Source: Streptomyces sp. Tu 3180 (lineage in GTDB: Bacteria > Actinomycetota > Actinomycetes > Streptomycetales > Streptomycetaceae). From it: a stretch of DNA of 64,000 bases. The DNA lies in contig NZ_WOXS01000002.1 of assembly GCF_009852415.1 (NCBI RefSeq), positions 930,001 to 994,000 of the forward strand, given 5' to 3'. Below, one piece after another: positions 35,223 to 43,970 of the stretch (the stretch's first letter is position 1; each line of letters begins with the position of its first letter). The position numbers and the translations under genes were made by a program. The notes beneath the pieces were generated by a model. That model saw nothing but the letters and a program-made list of their open reading frames with translations. It ran no database searches and was not told where the DNA came from.

Positions 35223-35238
35223 CCGGCCCTCTCTGCAC

Positions 35239-35288
35239 GGTGTGTATACACACCATGTATACGCGTGTTGTATACACGTGATGTACAG
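35239..35288 (+). repeat. 13-bp iterated TGTATAC motif, probable operator/promoter
   Basis: TGTATAC begins at 35243, 35256 and 35269, and a truncated TGTAC at 35282, an exact 13-base period. The first copy sits in a perfect 16-bp palindrome, GGTGTGTATACACACC (35239-35254). The block is AT-rich in a GC-rich window and ends 33 bases before the TPR gene. It looks like a multi-site operator overlapping the promoter; the binding protein is unknown. Confidence 0.65.
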
Positions 35289-35320
35289 CGGCGGGCGTCC
35301 GGACGGACCGAAAGGCTTCG

Positions 35321-36373
35321 ATGTACGGCAAGGCATTCGCCCCGGAATACCAGGGCGCCCTCACCACCCTGTCGGTGAACTCCTCCCTGACCGATGTGCT
35401 GGCCGCCGGTACCGAGCAGCTGAGAGCGGCCGAGCGCGAGGGCAGGCACGGCGAGGCGGCGCGCTCCGGACTCGCGGTGGCCGAGGCGCACCGCCGGCTG
35501 GGACGGGTCGAGGAGGCCGACCGGGCGTGGAAGGCGAGTTACCGCGCGGCCCGTGCGGCCGGGGACGTGGCGGCGATGGCCTGGGCACTGTGGAGCGGCG
35601 GCACCCTCGCCCGGCAGCGCGGCGCGTTCCCGCTGGCCCGCCGTCTGCTCGGCCTCGCGGCCGGACTCGGCGAGCAGGGCGGGGACGTCGTCGTACGGGG
35701 CTACTCCCTCGCCGGGCTGGCGGAGACCGGCCGGATCCAGGGCGACTACGAGGCGGTCGGCCGGCTGCACGAGCAGCTCCTGGCCGAGGCCAGGCGGCGC
35801 GGTGAGGCCCGGCACACCGTCTGGGCGCTGGAGGGCATCGCGCAGATGCACCGCAACACCGGCGCGTACGACACCGCGTACGCCCTGTTCGAGGAGGCCG
35901 CGGACATCGCCGCCCGGGCCGAGGACCGGCGCGGTCACGCCTGGGCGCTGCGCGGACTGGCCGACGTGGTGTCCGTGCGGGACGGCGACACCGGGCGCGC
36001 GCTCGCTCTGCTCTCCGAGGCGGAGGCGACGTGCCGCGCCATGAGGCTGTCCGGCGCGCTGGCCTACAACCACAAGATGCGCGGCAACGTCCTGTACCGC
36101 GCCGGGCGTCACGCCGAGGCGCGCACGTGGTACGAGCGGGCGCTCGAGGAGTTCCGCGCCATGGGCGAACCGCGCGGGGAGGCGCTCTCCCGGCTGGGCC
36201 TGGCCAAGTCGCTGGCCCGCCTGGGCCGCGACCGCCGCGAGACGGCCGCCGAACTGGCCGATCTGGCAAGGACGCTGGAGGGGATCGGCCTCAGGCACGC
36301 CCGGGACATGGTCGCGCGGGCCCAGGAGGAGCTCGGCGTGGGCGCCGGCACGGCGGCAGGGGCCGCCCGGTGA
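35321..36373 (+). CDS. Tetratricopeptide-repeat protein
   Basis: A 350-residue all-helical protein with about six to seven TPR-like hairpins (for example GAYDTAYALFEEAADIAARA and GRHAEARTWYERALEEFRAM). It has no signal, membrane or DNA-binding segment. It is likely an adaptor that binds another protein. Its stop overlaps the start of a polyprenyl synthase gene by 4 bases, so the two are translationally coupled and may interact. Expression is probably controlled by the TGTATAC repeats. Confidence 0.78.
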   Translation: MYGKAFAPEYQGALTTLSVNSSLTDVLAAGTEQLRAAEREGRHGEAARSGLAVAEAHRRLGRVEEADRAWKASYRAARAAGDVAAMAWALWSGGTLARQRGAFPLARRLLGLAAGLGEQGGDVVVRGYSLAGLAETGRIQGDYEAVGRLHEQLLAEARRRGEARHTVWALEGIAQMHRNTGAYDTAYALFEEAADIAARAEDRRGHAWALRGLADVVSVRDGDTGRALALLSEAEATCRAMRLSGALAYNHKMRGNVLYRAGRHAEARTWYERALEEFRAMGEPRGEALSRLGLAKSLARLGRDRRETAAELADLARTLEGIGLRHARDMVARAQEELGVGAGTAAGAAR

Positions 36374-37395
36374 CGGCGCTCGACTCCACCGCGCCGGCCC
36401 TCGCCCCCCAGGTCCTCGACCGCTGCCGGGCGTTGGTGCGGCCCGCGCTGACCGAGGCCGTGGGGCGGCTGCACCCCTGGGTCGGCGAGATGGCGGCGTA
36501 CGCGTTCGGCTGGTGCGAGGTGGGAGGCGCCCCGGCCGCGGCCTCCGGCGGCAAGGGCGTACGGCAGGCGCTGGCCGTGCTCGGCGCCGAGGCGGCCGGC
36601 GCGCCCGGACGGGCCGGGGTGGCCGCCGCGGTCGCCGTGGAACTGGTGCACACCTTCTCCCTGCTGCACGACGACGTCATGGACGGCGACGCGGCCAGGC
36701 GCCGCCGCCCGGCCGTGTGGAAGGCCTACGGCACCGGGCCCGCGGTCCTGGCGGGCGACGCCCTGTTCGCGCTGGCCGTCGAGACCCTCGCCGCCCGCCC
36801 CGGCGGCCCCGCGGCCGTCCGGACGCTGTCGGCCGCGCTGGGCGATCTGGTGCGCGGGCAGGCCGACGACCTGCTGTTCGCCGCCCGCCCCTGGACGGGG
36901 CCAGAGCAGGTGCGGCCGGAGGAGTACCGGGCCATGGCGGAGCGCAAGACGGGGGCGCTGCTGGGGTGCGCGGCGGCGCTGGGCTCCGTGCTCGGCGGCG
37001 CCGCCGCACAGACGTCCGCGGCACTCGACCGGGCGGGACGGCACCTCGGGGTCGCCTTCCAGATCGTCGACGACGTCCTGGGTGTCTGGGGCGACCCGGC
37101 GGTCACGGGCAAACCGGTGCACGGCGATCTGCGCGAACGGAAGAAGACGTTCCCGGTCCTGGTCGCGCTTCGGACCCCGGCGGCCCCGCGCCTCGCCGCG
37201 CTCCTGGAGTCGGGCGCGGACCCGCGGGCGGCGGCCGCGCTGATCGAGGAGGCGGGCGGCCGCTCGGCGGCGCTCACCGAGGCACGCCGTCACCTCGCGG
37301 CCGTCGAGGCCGCGCTCACCGCCGTACCGCTGGAGGACCGGGCGGCCGCCGACCTGCGGTCGCTGCTCGACTTCCTGGTCCGGCGGGACCTGTGA
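36370..37395 (+). CDS. Polyprenyl diphosphate synthase
   Basis: A 341-residue trans-prenyltransferase. The first aspartate-rich motif is LLHDDVMDGD (D101, D102, D105) and the second region reads IVDDVLGVWGDP, with GKPVHGDLRERKKTFP following. An aromatic F96 five residues before the first motif suggests a medium chain such as C15-C20. GTG 36370 overlaps the TPR stop. No terpene cyclase, squalene or carotenoid gene is adjacent, so the product could feed general or unseen pathways. Family assignment is firm; chain length is inference. Confidence 0.84.
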   Translation: MTALDSTAPALAPQVLDRCRALVRPALTEAVGRLHPWVGEMAAYAFGWCEVGGAPAAASGGKGVRQALAVLGAEAAGAPGRAGVAAAVAVELVHTFSLLHDDVMDGDAARRRRPAVWKAYGTGPAVLAGDALFALAVETLAARPGGPAAVRTLSAALGDLVRGQADDLLFAARPWTGPEQVRPEEYRAMAERKTGALLGCAAALGSVLGGAAAQTSAALDRAGRHLGVAFQIVDDVLGVWGDPAVTGKPVHGDLRERKKTFPVLVALRTPAAPRLAALLESGADPRAAAALIEEAGGRSAALTEARRHLAAVEAALTAVPLEDRAAADLRSLLDFLVRRDL

Positions 37396-37505
37396 CCCGG
37401 CCGGTTCCGCGGCGGCCGGGCGAACGGTGTTGACCTCGGCCGCCCTCCCGGGTGAGGGTTCCTCACGGCGCGGATCACGTCCCCCGCGCCGGAGAGGCGG
37501 CAGTC

Positions 37506-38465
37506 GTGATCGGGATGGCCGACATCGAGGACGCGGCCGGGCGGATCGCCGGGCACGTGGTGCGGACCCCGACCGTGGACAGCCCGGGGCTGTCGGCGCT
37601 GCTCGGGGTGCCGGTCACCGCGAAGCTGGAACTGCTGCAGCGCACCGGCTCGTTCAAGGTGCGGGGCGCGGTGGCGAAGCTGCTGTCGCTGAGCGGGGCC
37701 GAGCGGGCCGCCGGGGTCGTGGCGGTCAGCGGCGGCAACCACGGGATCGCCCTCGCGGTCATGGCCGCGGCCCTCGACGTGAAGGCCACGGTGGTGATGC
37801 CGCGTTCGGCGCCCGCCCGGGCCGTGGAGATCGCGGAGTCCTCCGGCGCGTCGGTGCGGCTGACCGACGACATGGACGGCGCGTTCGCGCTGACGACGCG
37901 GCTCCGGCAGGAGGGGCTGACCCTCGTCCACCCCTTCGACGACCCCGTGGTGATCGCCGGACAGGGCACCGTGGGGCTGGAGTTCGCCGCGGACGCCGGT
38001 GACCTCACCGACGTGCTGGTGAGCATCGGGGGCGGCGGACTGATCGCCGGCGTGGCGGTGGCGCTGCGGGCGCTGCGGCCCGGGGTGCGGGTCTGGGGCG
38101 TGGAGACCGAGGGCGCCCAGGCGATGTCCGAGGCGCTGGCGGCGGGCGGCCCGGTGCCGGTCGCGCTGTCGTCGGTCGTCTCCACGCTCAGCGCACCGGC
38201 CGTCTCGCGGCTGACGTACGAGCACGTCTCCGAGCTGGTCACCGAGGTGCTGGTGGTGCCGGACCGGGAGGCGGTGCGGGGCTCGCTCGACCTCGCGGAC
38301 CACGCCAAGGTGTGGGCGGAGCCGGCCGCCGGCTGTCTGCTGCCCGCCGCGCGGCGGGTGCTGGAGCGGGTCGGCGAGGGGGCCCGGCTCGGGCTGGTGG
38401 TGTGCGGGGGCAACGCCACCACCGGGGACGTGATCGCCTGGGCGGACCGCTTCGGGCTGCGCTGA
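37506..38465 (+). CDS. Threonine/serine dehydratase-like PLP enzyme
   Basis: A 319-residue fold-type II PLP enzyme. The PLP lysine is in TGSFKVRGA, the phosphate loop in SGGNHG, and the glycine loop in SIGGGGLIAG. It lacks a C-terminal ACT regulatory domain, so it resembles catabolic threonine deaminase or serine racemase/dehydratase. It converts threonine or serine to a keto acid and ammonia. GTG 37506 has GGAGAGG 8 bases upstream; a longer start at 37452 lacks support. A small inverted repeat (GTGAGG / CCTCAC, 37452-37466) lies upstream. Confidence 0.83.
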   Translation: MIGMADIEDAAGRIAGHVVRTPTVDSPGLSALLGVPVTAKLELLQRTGSFKVRGAVAKLLSLSGAERAAGVVAVSGGNHGIALAVMAAALDVKATVVMPRSAPARAVEIAESSGASVRLTDDMDGAFALTTRLRQEGLTLVHPFDDPVVIAGQGTVGLEFAADAGDLTDVLVSIGGGGLIAGVAVALRALRPGVRVWGVETEGAQAMSEALAAGGPVPVALSSVVSTLSAPAVSRLTYEHVSELVTEVLVVPDREAVRGSLDLADHAKVWAEPAAGCLLPAARRVLERVGEGARLGLVVCGGNATTGDVIAWADRFGLR

Positions 38466-38629
38466 GCGTCCTCGCCCTCGCGGACGGGCGCGCCCGGCGC
38501 CGCCGCCGCGCGCCTCTCCTCATTACCGCCGGTTACCTGCAATTTCCGGATCTCCCCTTGAACGGACCCCGTCCGGTCCCCCGTACCTCTGGGGAAAGGG
38601 GGAACCGGCGGTTTCGAAGAGGGATGGCC

Positions 38630-40219
38630 ATGGGCAGGGCGCACGTCTCCACACACCGGTCGGTCGGCGGACGGTACCGGCTGGTCGAGATCACCCACCG
38701 CGAGACCAACAGCGTCTGCTGGTACGCCGACGACCTGCAGACGGGACGCCCGTGCCTGGTCACGCAGACCGGGCTGCCGGAGGACCCGGGGGGCGGCACC
38801 GCGCGCCGTGCCGCCTCCCGGATCCTGCGGACGACCGAGAGCGTGTCGCGGCTGTGTCCCGGCCGGATCGCCACCGTCGTCGACGCCGTCGGCGAGGACG
38901 GCTCGCTGTGGACCGTCACCGCCTGGATCGACGGCACACCGCTCGGCGAGGTCCTCGCCGAGCAGGGCACCCTCAACTACGTGCGGACCGCCCGCATCGC
39001 GCTGGAGCTGCTCGACGTGCTGGACGCCGCGCACGCCGCGGGCATCACCCACGGGGAACTCAGCCCCGGCCGGGTGTTCGTGCGGGAGAGCGGCCCCGTG
39101 GTCGTCACCGGTTACGGACTGGCCGGCTCGACGCCCGCGCCCCGGCTCACGGCACCGTCGTACGCCGCCCCGGAGCAGGCCCGCGACGAGCGGACCGGCC
39201 CGGCGGCGGACCTGTGGGCGCTGGGCGCGATCCTCTACACGATGCTCGAGGGGCGTCCGCCGTTCCGTGACCGGGGCCGGCCCGAAGCCACGCTGAAGGG
39301 GGTGGACCGGCTGCCGCTGCGCACTCCGGTGCGGGCCGGTCCGCTCACCCGGGTCGTCCAGGGGCTGCTGCGCAAGGACGCGCGGGAGCGGCTGACCCGC
39401 CAGGTGGTCCGGGAGGTGCTCACCCGTGTGCTCGACGAGGACCCCGGGGCCGCCCCGGAGACCGTGCCGGGCCCCCGGCTGCGCGGCGGACACGCCGGCC
39501 GGCGGGCCGCCGGCCGGGGGCGGAGCGGACGGACGGCGGTCCTCGGCACCGCGCTGGCCGTCGTCACCGTGGCGGTGGCCGTGCTCGCCGCGGCGCGGGG
39601 GCTGCCCGGCGCCGGCTCCGCCGCCCCCGCGCCGACGGCCCCGCCGGCCTCGGCCTCCGCGCCGGGCGACCGGGGGGCCTCCCGGCCGCCGGCCCCGTCC
39701 GCGCCCGCCCCGTCGTCCCCGGGCGCGGCGGACCTCCCGCCCGGCTACCGGACCTACCGTGCGCCGGAGGGCTTCTCCGTCGCGCTGCCCGAGGGCTGGG
39801 AGCGGCAGGACACCTCGCGCGCCGCCGATCTGGCCTACCGCGTCACCTTCGGCGCGGACGGGGATCCGCGCACGCTCGCCGTCACCTACAGCGAGCGCGT
39901 GGGGTCCGACGCCGTGGCCGTGTGGCGGGACGACGTGGAGCCGCGCCTGGAGCGGTCCGGCGGCTACGAGCGGATCGGTTCGATCCGCGCGAGGACGTAC
40001 CAGGGGCGCGAGGCCGCCGACATGGAGTGGTACGCCGAGGCCGGCGGCAGCCGGGTGCGCACCTTCGGCCGCGGCCTCCTCCTCGGCGGCGGACGCGGCT
40101 TCTCGCTGCGCTGGACGACCCCGGCCGCCGGCTGGGAGGAACCGGCGAGCCGGGAGGCGCTGCGGACCGTCCTGCGGACGTTCCGGCCGGCCTCAGACCG
40201 CGCCGCGCGGGGCACGTAG
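38630..40219 (+). CDS. Membrane-anchored Ser/Thr pseudokinase
   Basis: A 529-residue protein with an N-terminal kinase fold (about 15-265), a basic linker, one membrane helix (about 300-320) and an extracellular domain after a proline-rich stalk (from about residue 365). Key catalytic motifs are missing: HRD is HGE (GITHGELSPGRVFV), DFG is GYG, and the VAIK lysine and glycine loop are absent. APE is intact as APEQARDE. It is therefore probably a pseudokinase. The outer part (FSVALPEGWERQ) is of the kind seen on streptomycete kinase ectodomains. ATG 38630 has better spacing to AAGAGG than ATG 38624. It overlaps the next gene's 3' end by 27 bases. Confidence 0.78.
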   Translation: MGRAHVSTHRSVGGRYRLVEITHRETNSVCWYADDLQTGRPCLVTQTGLPEDPGGGTARRAASRILRTTESVSRLCPGRIATVVDAVGEDGSLWTVTAWIDGTPLGEVLAEQGTLNYVRTARIALELLDVLDAAHAAGITHGELSPGRVFVRESGPVVVTGYGLAGSTPAPRLTAPSYAAPEQARDERTGPAADLWALGAILYTMLEGRPPFRDRGRPEATLKGVDRLPLRTPVRAGPLTRVVQGLLRKDARERLTRQVVREVLTRVLDEDPGAAPETVPGPRLRGGHAGRRAAGRGRSGRTAVLGTALAVVTVAVAVLAAARGLPGAGSAAPAPTAPPASASAPGDRGASRPPAPSAPAPSSPGAADLPPGYRTYRAPEGFSVALPEGWERQDTSRAADLAYRVTFGADGDPRTLAVTYSERVGSDAVAVWRDDVEPRLERSGGYERIGSIRARTYQGREAADMEWYAEAGGSRVRTFGRGLLLGGGRGFSLRWTTPAAGWEEPASREALRTVLRTFRPASDRAARGT

Positions 40220-41641
40220 GGCGAGCAGGGACCGCCCGTGCAGCGGACGGGTCCCCCAGCGGGCCGTGAAGGTCCGGTCCGTGAGGGAGCACGTGACGTG
40301 GAGGCGGTGCGGCGTCTCCAGGAACACCACGTCCACGGCGAGGGTGCCGGCGTCGGCCCAGCCGCCGCTCACGGCGGCCGGCAGGGGCTGCTCGGTGACG
40401 GCCCACTCCTTCGCGCCGAACCGTGCGTCGAGCCGGTGGCGGGCGTCCGTGAGGCTCAGCGTCCAGTCGTCGCCGTCGCCCCCCGTCACCCTGACCTCCG
40501 TCAGGGTCGGCTGGTCGGCGCAGACCCCGCCGTACGGGGTGAACACGGCGGCGGACCAGTCCCCCGCCCGTCCCGGCGGCACCGGGCCGCCCTCGGCCGG
40601 TGGCAGGGCGAGCCGTTGGAGGCGCTCGCGCAGGGCGCCGTCCGCGGCCTCCCGGCCGGGCAGCGGGCCGGGGCGGAAGGCGGGCAGGAGGTGCCGCCAG
40701 ACCAGGTCCAGGTAGTCCTGCATCCGCTCGGTCGCCGCCGTCGCGGCGATCACCGCGTCGTGCTCGGGCAGCACGAGGCAGAACTGCCCGTACGCCCCGT
40801 CGCCGCGGTAGCCGTGCCGGGACATCCAGAACTGGTGGCCGTAGCCCCGGTCCCAGTCCTGCCGGTCCCGCTCCCCCATGGCCCCGGCGGTCGGTATGTG
40901 CGGGCGTGAGGCGCGGGCGACCCATCCCTCGGGCAGCAGCCGCCGGCCCTGCCAGACCCCGTCGTCCAGGTACAGCAGGCCGAGCCGGGCGACGGCGTCG
41001 GTGGCGGCGTGCAGCCCGCTGAAGCCGATCTCGCGGCCGGTGCCGTCCCGCAGCCACAGCGCCTCGCCGACGCCCAGCGGGTCCAGCAGCCGCGGCCGCA
41101 GGTAGGCGGTGAGGGACTGCCCGGTGACGCGCTGCACGATCGCGGCGAGCGTGTACGTGTTGGGCTGGTTGTAGGCGAAGACGGTGCCCGGATCGCGCTG
41201 CGGCGGCAGCAGCAGGAACCCGCGCACGGGCTCGGCGGGGTCGGTGGCGTACGCCTCGTCGACGGTCTCGCCCTCGTGGCCGCTGGCCATGGACGCCACG
41301 TGCCGGACCAGGATCGCCCGGCTGCGCGGGTCGGTGATGTCGGCCTCGAACTCCGGGAAGTACGACAGCACCGGGGCGTCGAAGTCGATCAGTCCCTCGG
41401 CCTCGGCGAGGGCGGCCGCGGTGGCCGTGAAGCTCTTGCTGAGCGAGTAGAGCAGCTGCGGGCGTGAGGCGGTGTACGGCGCCCACCAGCCGGAGGCCAC
41501 GAGGTGACCGTGGCGCAGGATCATCAGGCTGTGCGGCTCGATGTCCGGGGCGGCCTCGAGGGCGTCGAGGAAGGCGTGGACGCCGGAGGCGTCGACGCCC
41601 CGGGCGGCCGGAGCGGCGAGGGGGAGCGGGCGGGCGGTCAT
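40193..41641 (-). CDS. Serine hydrolase, beta-lactamase family
   Basis: A 482-residue protein with a beta-lactamase/EstB-like domain (about 15-370). The SxxK motif is in LYSLSKSFTATAAAL and the tyrosine motif in FAYNQPNTYTLA. A C-terminal beta-rich extension follows (about 380-480). No signal peptide is seen, so it is probably cytoplasmic. Substrate unknown. It is convergent with and overlaps the 3' end of the pseudokinase gene. ATG 41641 has no strong ribosome site. Confidence 0.8.
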   Translation of the reverse strand: MTARPLPLAAPAARGVDASGVHAFLDALEAAPDIEPHSLMILRHGHLVASGWWAPYTASRPQLLYSLSKSFTATAAALAEAEGLIDFDAPVLSYFPEFEADITDPRSRAILVRHVASMASGHEGETVDEAYATDPAEPVRGFLLLPPQRDPGTVFAYNQPNTYTLAAIVQRVTGQSLTAYLRPRLLDPLGVGEALWLRDGTGREIGFSGLHAATDAVARLGLLYLDDGVWQGRRLLPEGWVARASRPHIPTAGAMGERDRQDWDRGYGHQFWMSRHGYRGDGAYGQFCLVLPEHDAVIAATAATERMQDYLDLVWRHLLPAFRPGPLPGREAADGALRERLQRLALPPAEGGPVPPGRAGDWSAAVFTPYGGVCADQPTLTEVRVTGGDGDDWTLSLTDARHRLDARFGAKEWAVTEQPLPAAVSGGWADAGTLAVDVVFLETPHRLHVTCSLTDRTFTARWGTRPLHGRSLLALRAPRGAV

Positions 41642-41713
41642 GCGGGGATCCTGCCCGGTCCGCCGGCGCCCGATCCACCGTTTTCGCGCCCCGCGGCCGG
41701 GGACCCGGGCGTC

Positions 41714-42685
41714 ATGGTGCAAATCGGATACACGATGATGACCGAGCAGGCCGGGCCCCGTGAACTGGTCGACCACGTGGTGCGGGCCGAGGAGGCGGGC
41801 TTCGACTTCTCGGTGACCTCGGACCACTACTTCCCCTGGCTGCGCTCGCAGGGTCACTCGCCGTACGCGTGGAGCGTGCTGGGCGCCGCCGCGCAGGCCA
41901 CCTCGCGCATTCCGCTGATGACGTACGTGACGTGCCCGACGTTCCGCTACCATCCGGCGGTGGTGGCGCAGAAGGCGGCGACGCTGCAGCTGCTGTCCGA
42001 GGGCCGGTTCCGGCTGGGGCTCGGCTCGGGCGAGAACCTCAACGAGCACGTGGTGGGCGGCGGCTGGCCGTCCGTGGACGTGCGGCACGAGATGCTCGAG
42101 GAGGCGGTGGAGATCATCCGCGCCCTCTTCGAGGGCGGTCACGTCACTCACCGGGGCACCCACTTCGACGTCGAGTCGGCCCGGTTGTGGGACCTGCCGG
42201 ACCGGACGCCGCCGATCGGCATCGCGGTCTCCGGAAAGCGGTCCTGCGCCCTCGCGGGCCGGCTCGCCGACCTGGTGATCGCCACGGAGCCGGAGGCGGA
42301 CCTGCTCGACGCCTTCGACCGGCACGGCGGGGAGGGCAAGCCGCGGGTGGGGCAGCTGCCGGTGTGCTACGACCCCGACCGGGACGCGGCCGTCGAGCGC
42401 GCCCACGCCCAGTTCCGCTGGTTCGGCAACGGCTGGAAGGTCAACTCCGAACTGCCGCACCCGGACTCCTTCGACTCCGCGACCCGGTTCGTCACGCCGG
42501 ACGACGTCGCCGGGTCGATCCCGTGCGGCAGCGACCCGGAGGACTTCGTGGAGGCCGTGCGCCCCTACGTGGAGGCCGGCTTCACCGAGATCGCCCTGGT
42601 GCAGATCGGCGGCGAGTCGCAGCCGCAGTACCTGGACTGGTCGGAGAAGACGCTGCTGCCGGCGCTGCGGGACGCCTTCGGCTGA
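41714..42685 (+). CDS. F420-dependent LLM-class oxidoreductase (TIGR03557-type)
   Basis: A 323-residue TIM-barrel enzyme of the luciferase-like, coenzyme F420-binding class. Opening MVQIGYTMMTEQAGPREL, the DHYFPW motif and LGSGENLNEHVVGG match the F420-dependent glucose-6-phosphate dehydrogenase-related group TIGR03557. It likely oxidises or reduces a small metabolite using F420, a cofactor made by streptomycetes. The upstream region has no evident promoter motif. It is divergent from the serine hydrolase gene. Confidence 0.83.
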   Translation: MVQIGYTMMTEQAGPRELVDHVVRAEEAGFDFSVTSDHYFPWLRSQGHSPYAWSVLGAAAQATSRIPLMTYVTCPTFRYHPAVVAQKAATLQLLSEGRFRLGLGSGENLNEHVVGGGWPSVDVRHEMLEEAVEIIRALFEGGHVTHRGTHFDVESARLWDLPDRTPPIGIAVSGKRSCALAGRLADLVIATEPEADLLDAFDRHGGEGKPRVGQLPVCYDPDRDAAVERAHAQFRWFGNGWKVNSELPHPDSFDSATRFVTPDDVAGSIPCGSDPEDFVEAVRPYVEAGFTEIALVQIGGESQPQYLDWSEKTLLPALRDAFG

Positions 42686-42750
42686 CGCCGGAGCACAGGT
42701 GCCGCCGTCCTCGTTTCCCCGGCGCCCGCCGGATTCACCCGGAGAGCCGA

Positions 42751-42774
42751 GCATTTTGCGCGGACACGGGGTAC
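42751..42774 (+). promoter_or_regulatory. SigB-type promoter, GCAT-N14-GGGTAC
   Basis: GCAT (42751-42754) and GGGTAC (42769-42774) are 14 bases apart, matching GNNT-N14-16-GGGTAC. It lies 37 bases before the GTG start of the SsgA-like gene, leaving a short leader with a GGAGG site. A SigB-family factor controlling a sporulation-type gene has a known parallel: ssgB depends on SigH in S. coelicolor. Confidence 0.62.
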
Positions 42775-42811
42775 TAGAGGTCTCTACGTCGGTACTTCCG
42801 GAGGCCCTCTC

Positions 42812-43237
42812 GTGAACTCGTTCGTGCACAAGACGCTGGTGGTGGAGCTCCAGGCGGGCGACGCGGACCGCTTTCCCGTACTCGCCCACCTGAGCTACGA
42901 CCCCCGCGACCCGTTCGCCGTCACCTTCGTCTTCAGCCACGACGGCCGGGTCCTCGCGCGCTGGCAGCTGGACCGGGAGATGGTCACCGACGGCCTCACC
43001 CGGTCGGTGGGGAGCGGGGACGTACGGCTGCGCCCGGAGTCCCGGGGCGTGGGGCGTGAGCTGCGCATGGAGTTCCTCGGTGAGGCCCACGCCGACGGCG
43101 GCCGGCACCACGCCGTGGTGTTCGCCTGGGCCGAGACGGTCGGCGACTTCCTGCGGGAGACCCACCGGCTGGTCCCGCCGGGGCGCGAGGAGGTCCGTGT
43201 CGACGACTTCCTCGCGGACGTCCTCGCGGGCAGCTGA
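42812..43237 (+). CDS. SsgA-like protein (SALP) of sporulation/cell division
   Basis: A 141-residue protein of the SsgA family, found only in morphologically complex actinomycetes, which guide septum placement and spore-wall work. Family pattern is seen in PVLAHLSYDPRDPFAVTFVF and WQLDREMVTDGLTRSVGSGDVRLRP. It is not SsgB, whose sequence differs. GTG 42812 has GGAGG at 42800-42804. A SigB-type promoter lies just upstream, so it may be induced in development or stress. Confidence 0.85.
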   Translation: MNSFVHKTLVVELQAGDADRFPVLAHLSYDPRDPFAVTFVFSHDGRVLARWQLDREMVTDGLTRSVGSGDVRLRPESRGVGRELRMEFLGEAHADGGRHHAVVFAWAETVGDFLRETHRLVPPGREEVRVDDFLADVLAGS

Positions 43238-43247
43238 GCCGCGGGCG

Positions 43248-43323
43248 CGGCGCTCATCGCGCCGTACGGCCGGGTGCGGCGCTCATCGCGCCGTACGGCC
43301 GGGTGCGGCGCTCATCGCGCCGT
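43248..43323. repeat. 29-bp tandem repeat, about 2.6 copies
   Basis: Two identical 29-base units start at 43248 and 43277; a third begins at 43306 and matches for 18 bases. There are no spacers, so this is not CRISPR. The partial copy contains the stop codon and last codons (TAR-stop) of the minus-strand DUF6328 gene, so the 3' end of that gene has been duplicated outward into the gap. Confidence 0.85.
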
Positions 43324-43809
43324 GTGGCGGTGCCGCGTCCACATCGGCAGGGCGAACCAGCACAGCAGGTACCAGCACACCACGCCGGCGACCAGGTACG
43401 GGACGAAGTCGTCGTGGGTCGCCACGCGCAGGATCAGCAGCAGCGAGGCGCTGGTGGTGGCGAGCAGCAGCAGGAGGCCGAGCAGGGTCAGGCGGGAAGC
43501 CCACTGCACCGCCTGCGGCTTGATGCGCCGTCCGGCGACGAGGCGGTGCAGCGACACCGGACCGATGAGCGCACCGGTGGCGCACGCGCCCAGGACGACG
43601 GTGGCTATGTAGATCGTCTGGTCCGCGTCGGACAGGTCGTCGTACTTCGGGGTGAACACGACGGTCAGCAGGAAACCGAAGAGGATCTGCACGCCCATCT
43701 GGGCGACGCGGACCTCCTGGATCAGCTCCTGCCACATCCGGTCCGCCCGCTCCTCCTCGGTCTCGTTGCGCCCTCTGCGCCTGCCTCGGTCCTGTTCCGC
43801 CTCCGGCAC
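43312..43809 (-). CDS. DUF6328 family membrane protein
   Basis: A 165-residue protein with a charged N-terminal helix (residues 1-30) and four membrane helices (about 38-55, 68-90, 105-125, 135-155). This matches DUF6328 of actinobacteria; role unknown. GTG 43809 has GGGAGG upstream. Its last codons lie in the 29-bp tandem repeat. It is divergent from the small acidic protein gene at 43971. Confidence 0.75.
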   Translation of the reverse strand: MPEAEQDRGRRRGRNETEEERADRMWQELIQEVRVAQMGVQILFGFLLTVVFTPKYDDLSDADQTIYIATVVLGACATGALIGPVSLHRLVAGRRIKPQAVQWASRLTLLGLLLLLATTSASLLLILRVATHDDFVPYLVAGVVCWYLLCWFALPMWTRHRHTAR

Positions 43810-43970
43810 GGTGCGCCTCCCTGGGTGAACGACGTCGTTCCTCTCCCCGAGGGTTCCCCGTCCGCCACCGTTCTCCCCGCGCGGGCCGCGGTTTGGGGGT
43901 GCGGCGCGCGGTTACACGGACCGCGACGCCGCCGAGGCGATGACACCGAGGCCAGGAGGTCGTGGCACGC

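Noticed and set aside
43248..43323. CRISPR array
   Set aside because: The 29-bp units are directly joined without spacers, there are fewer than three copies, and no cas genes are present.
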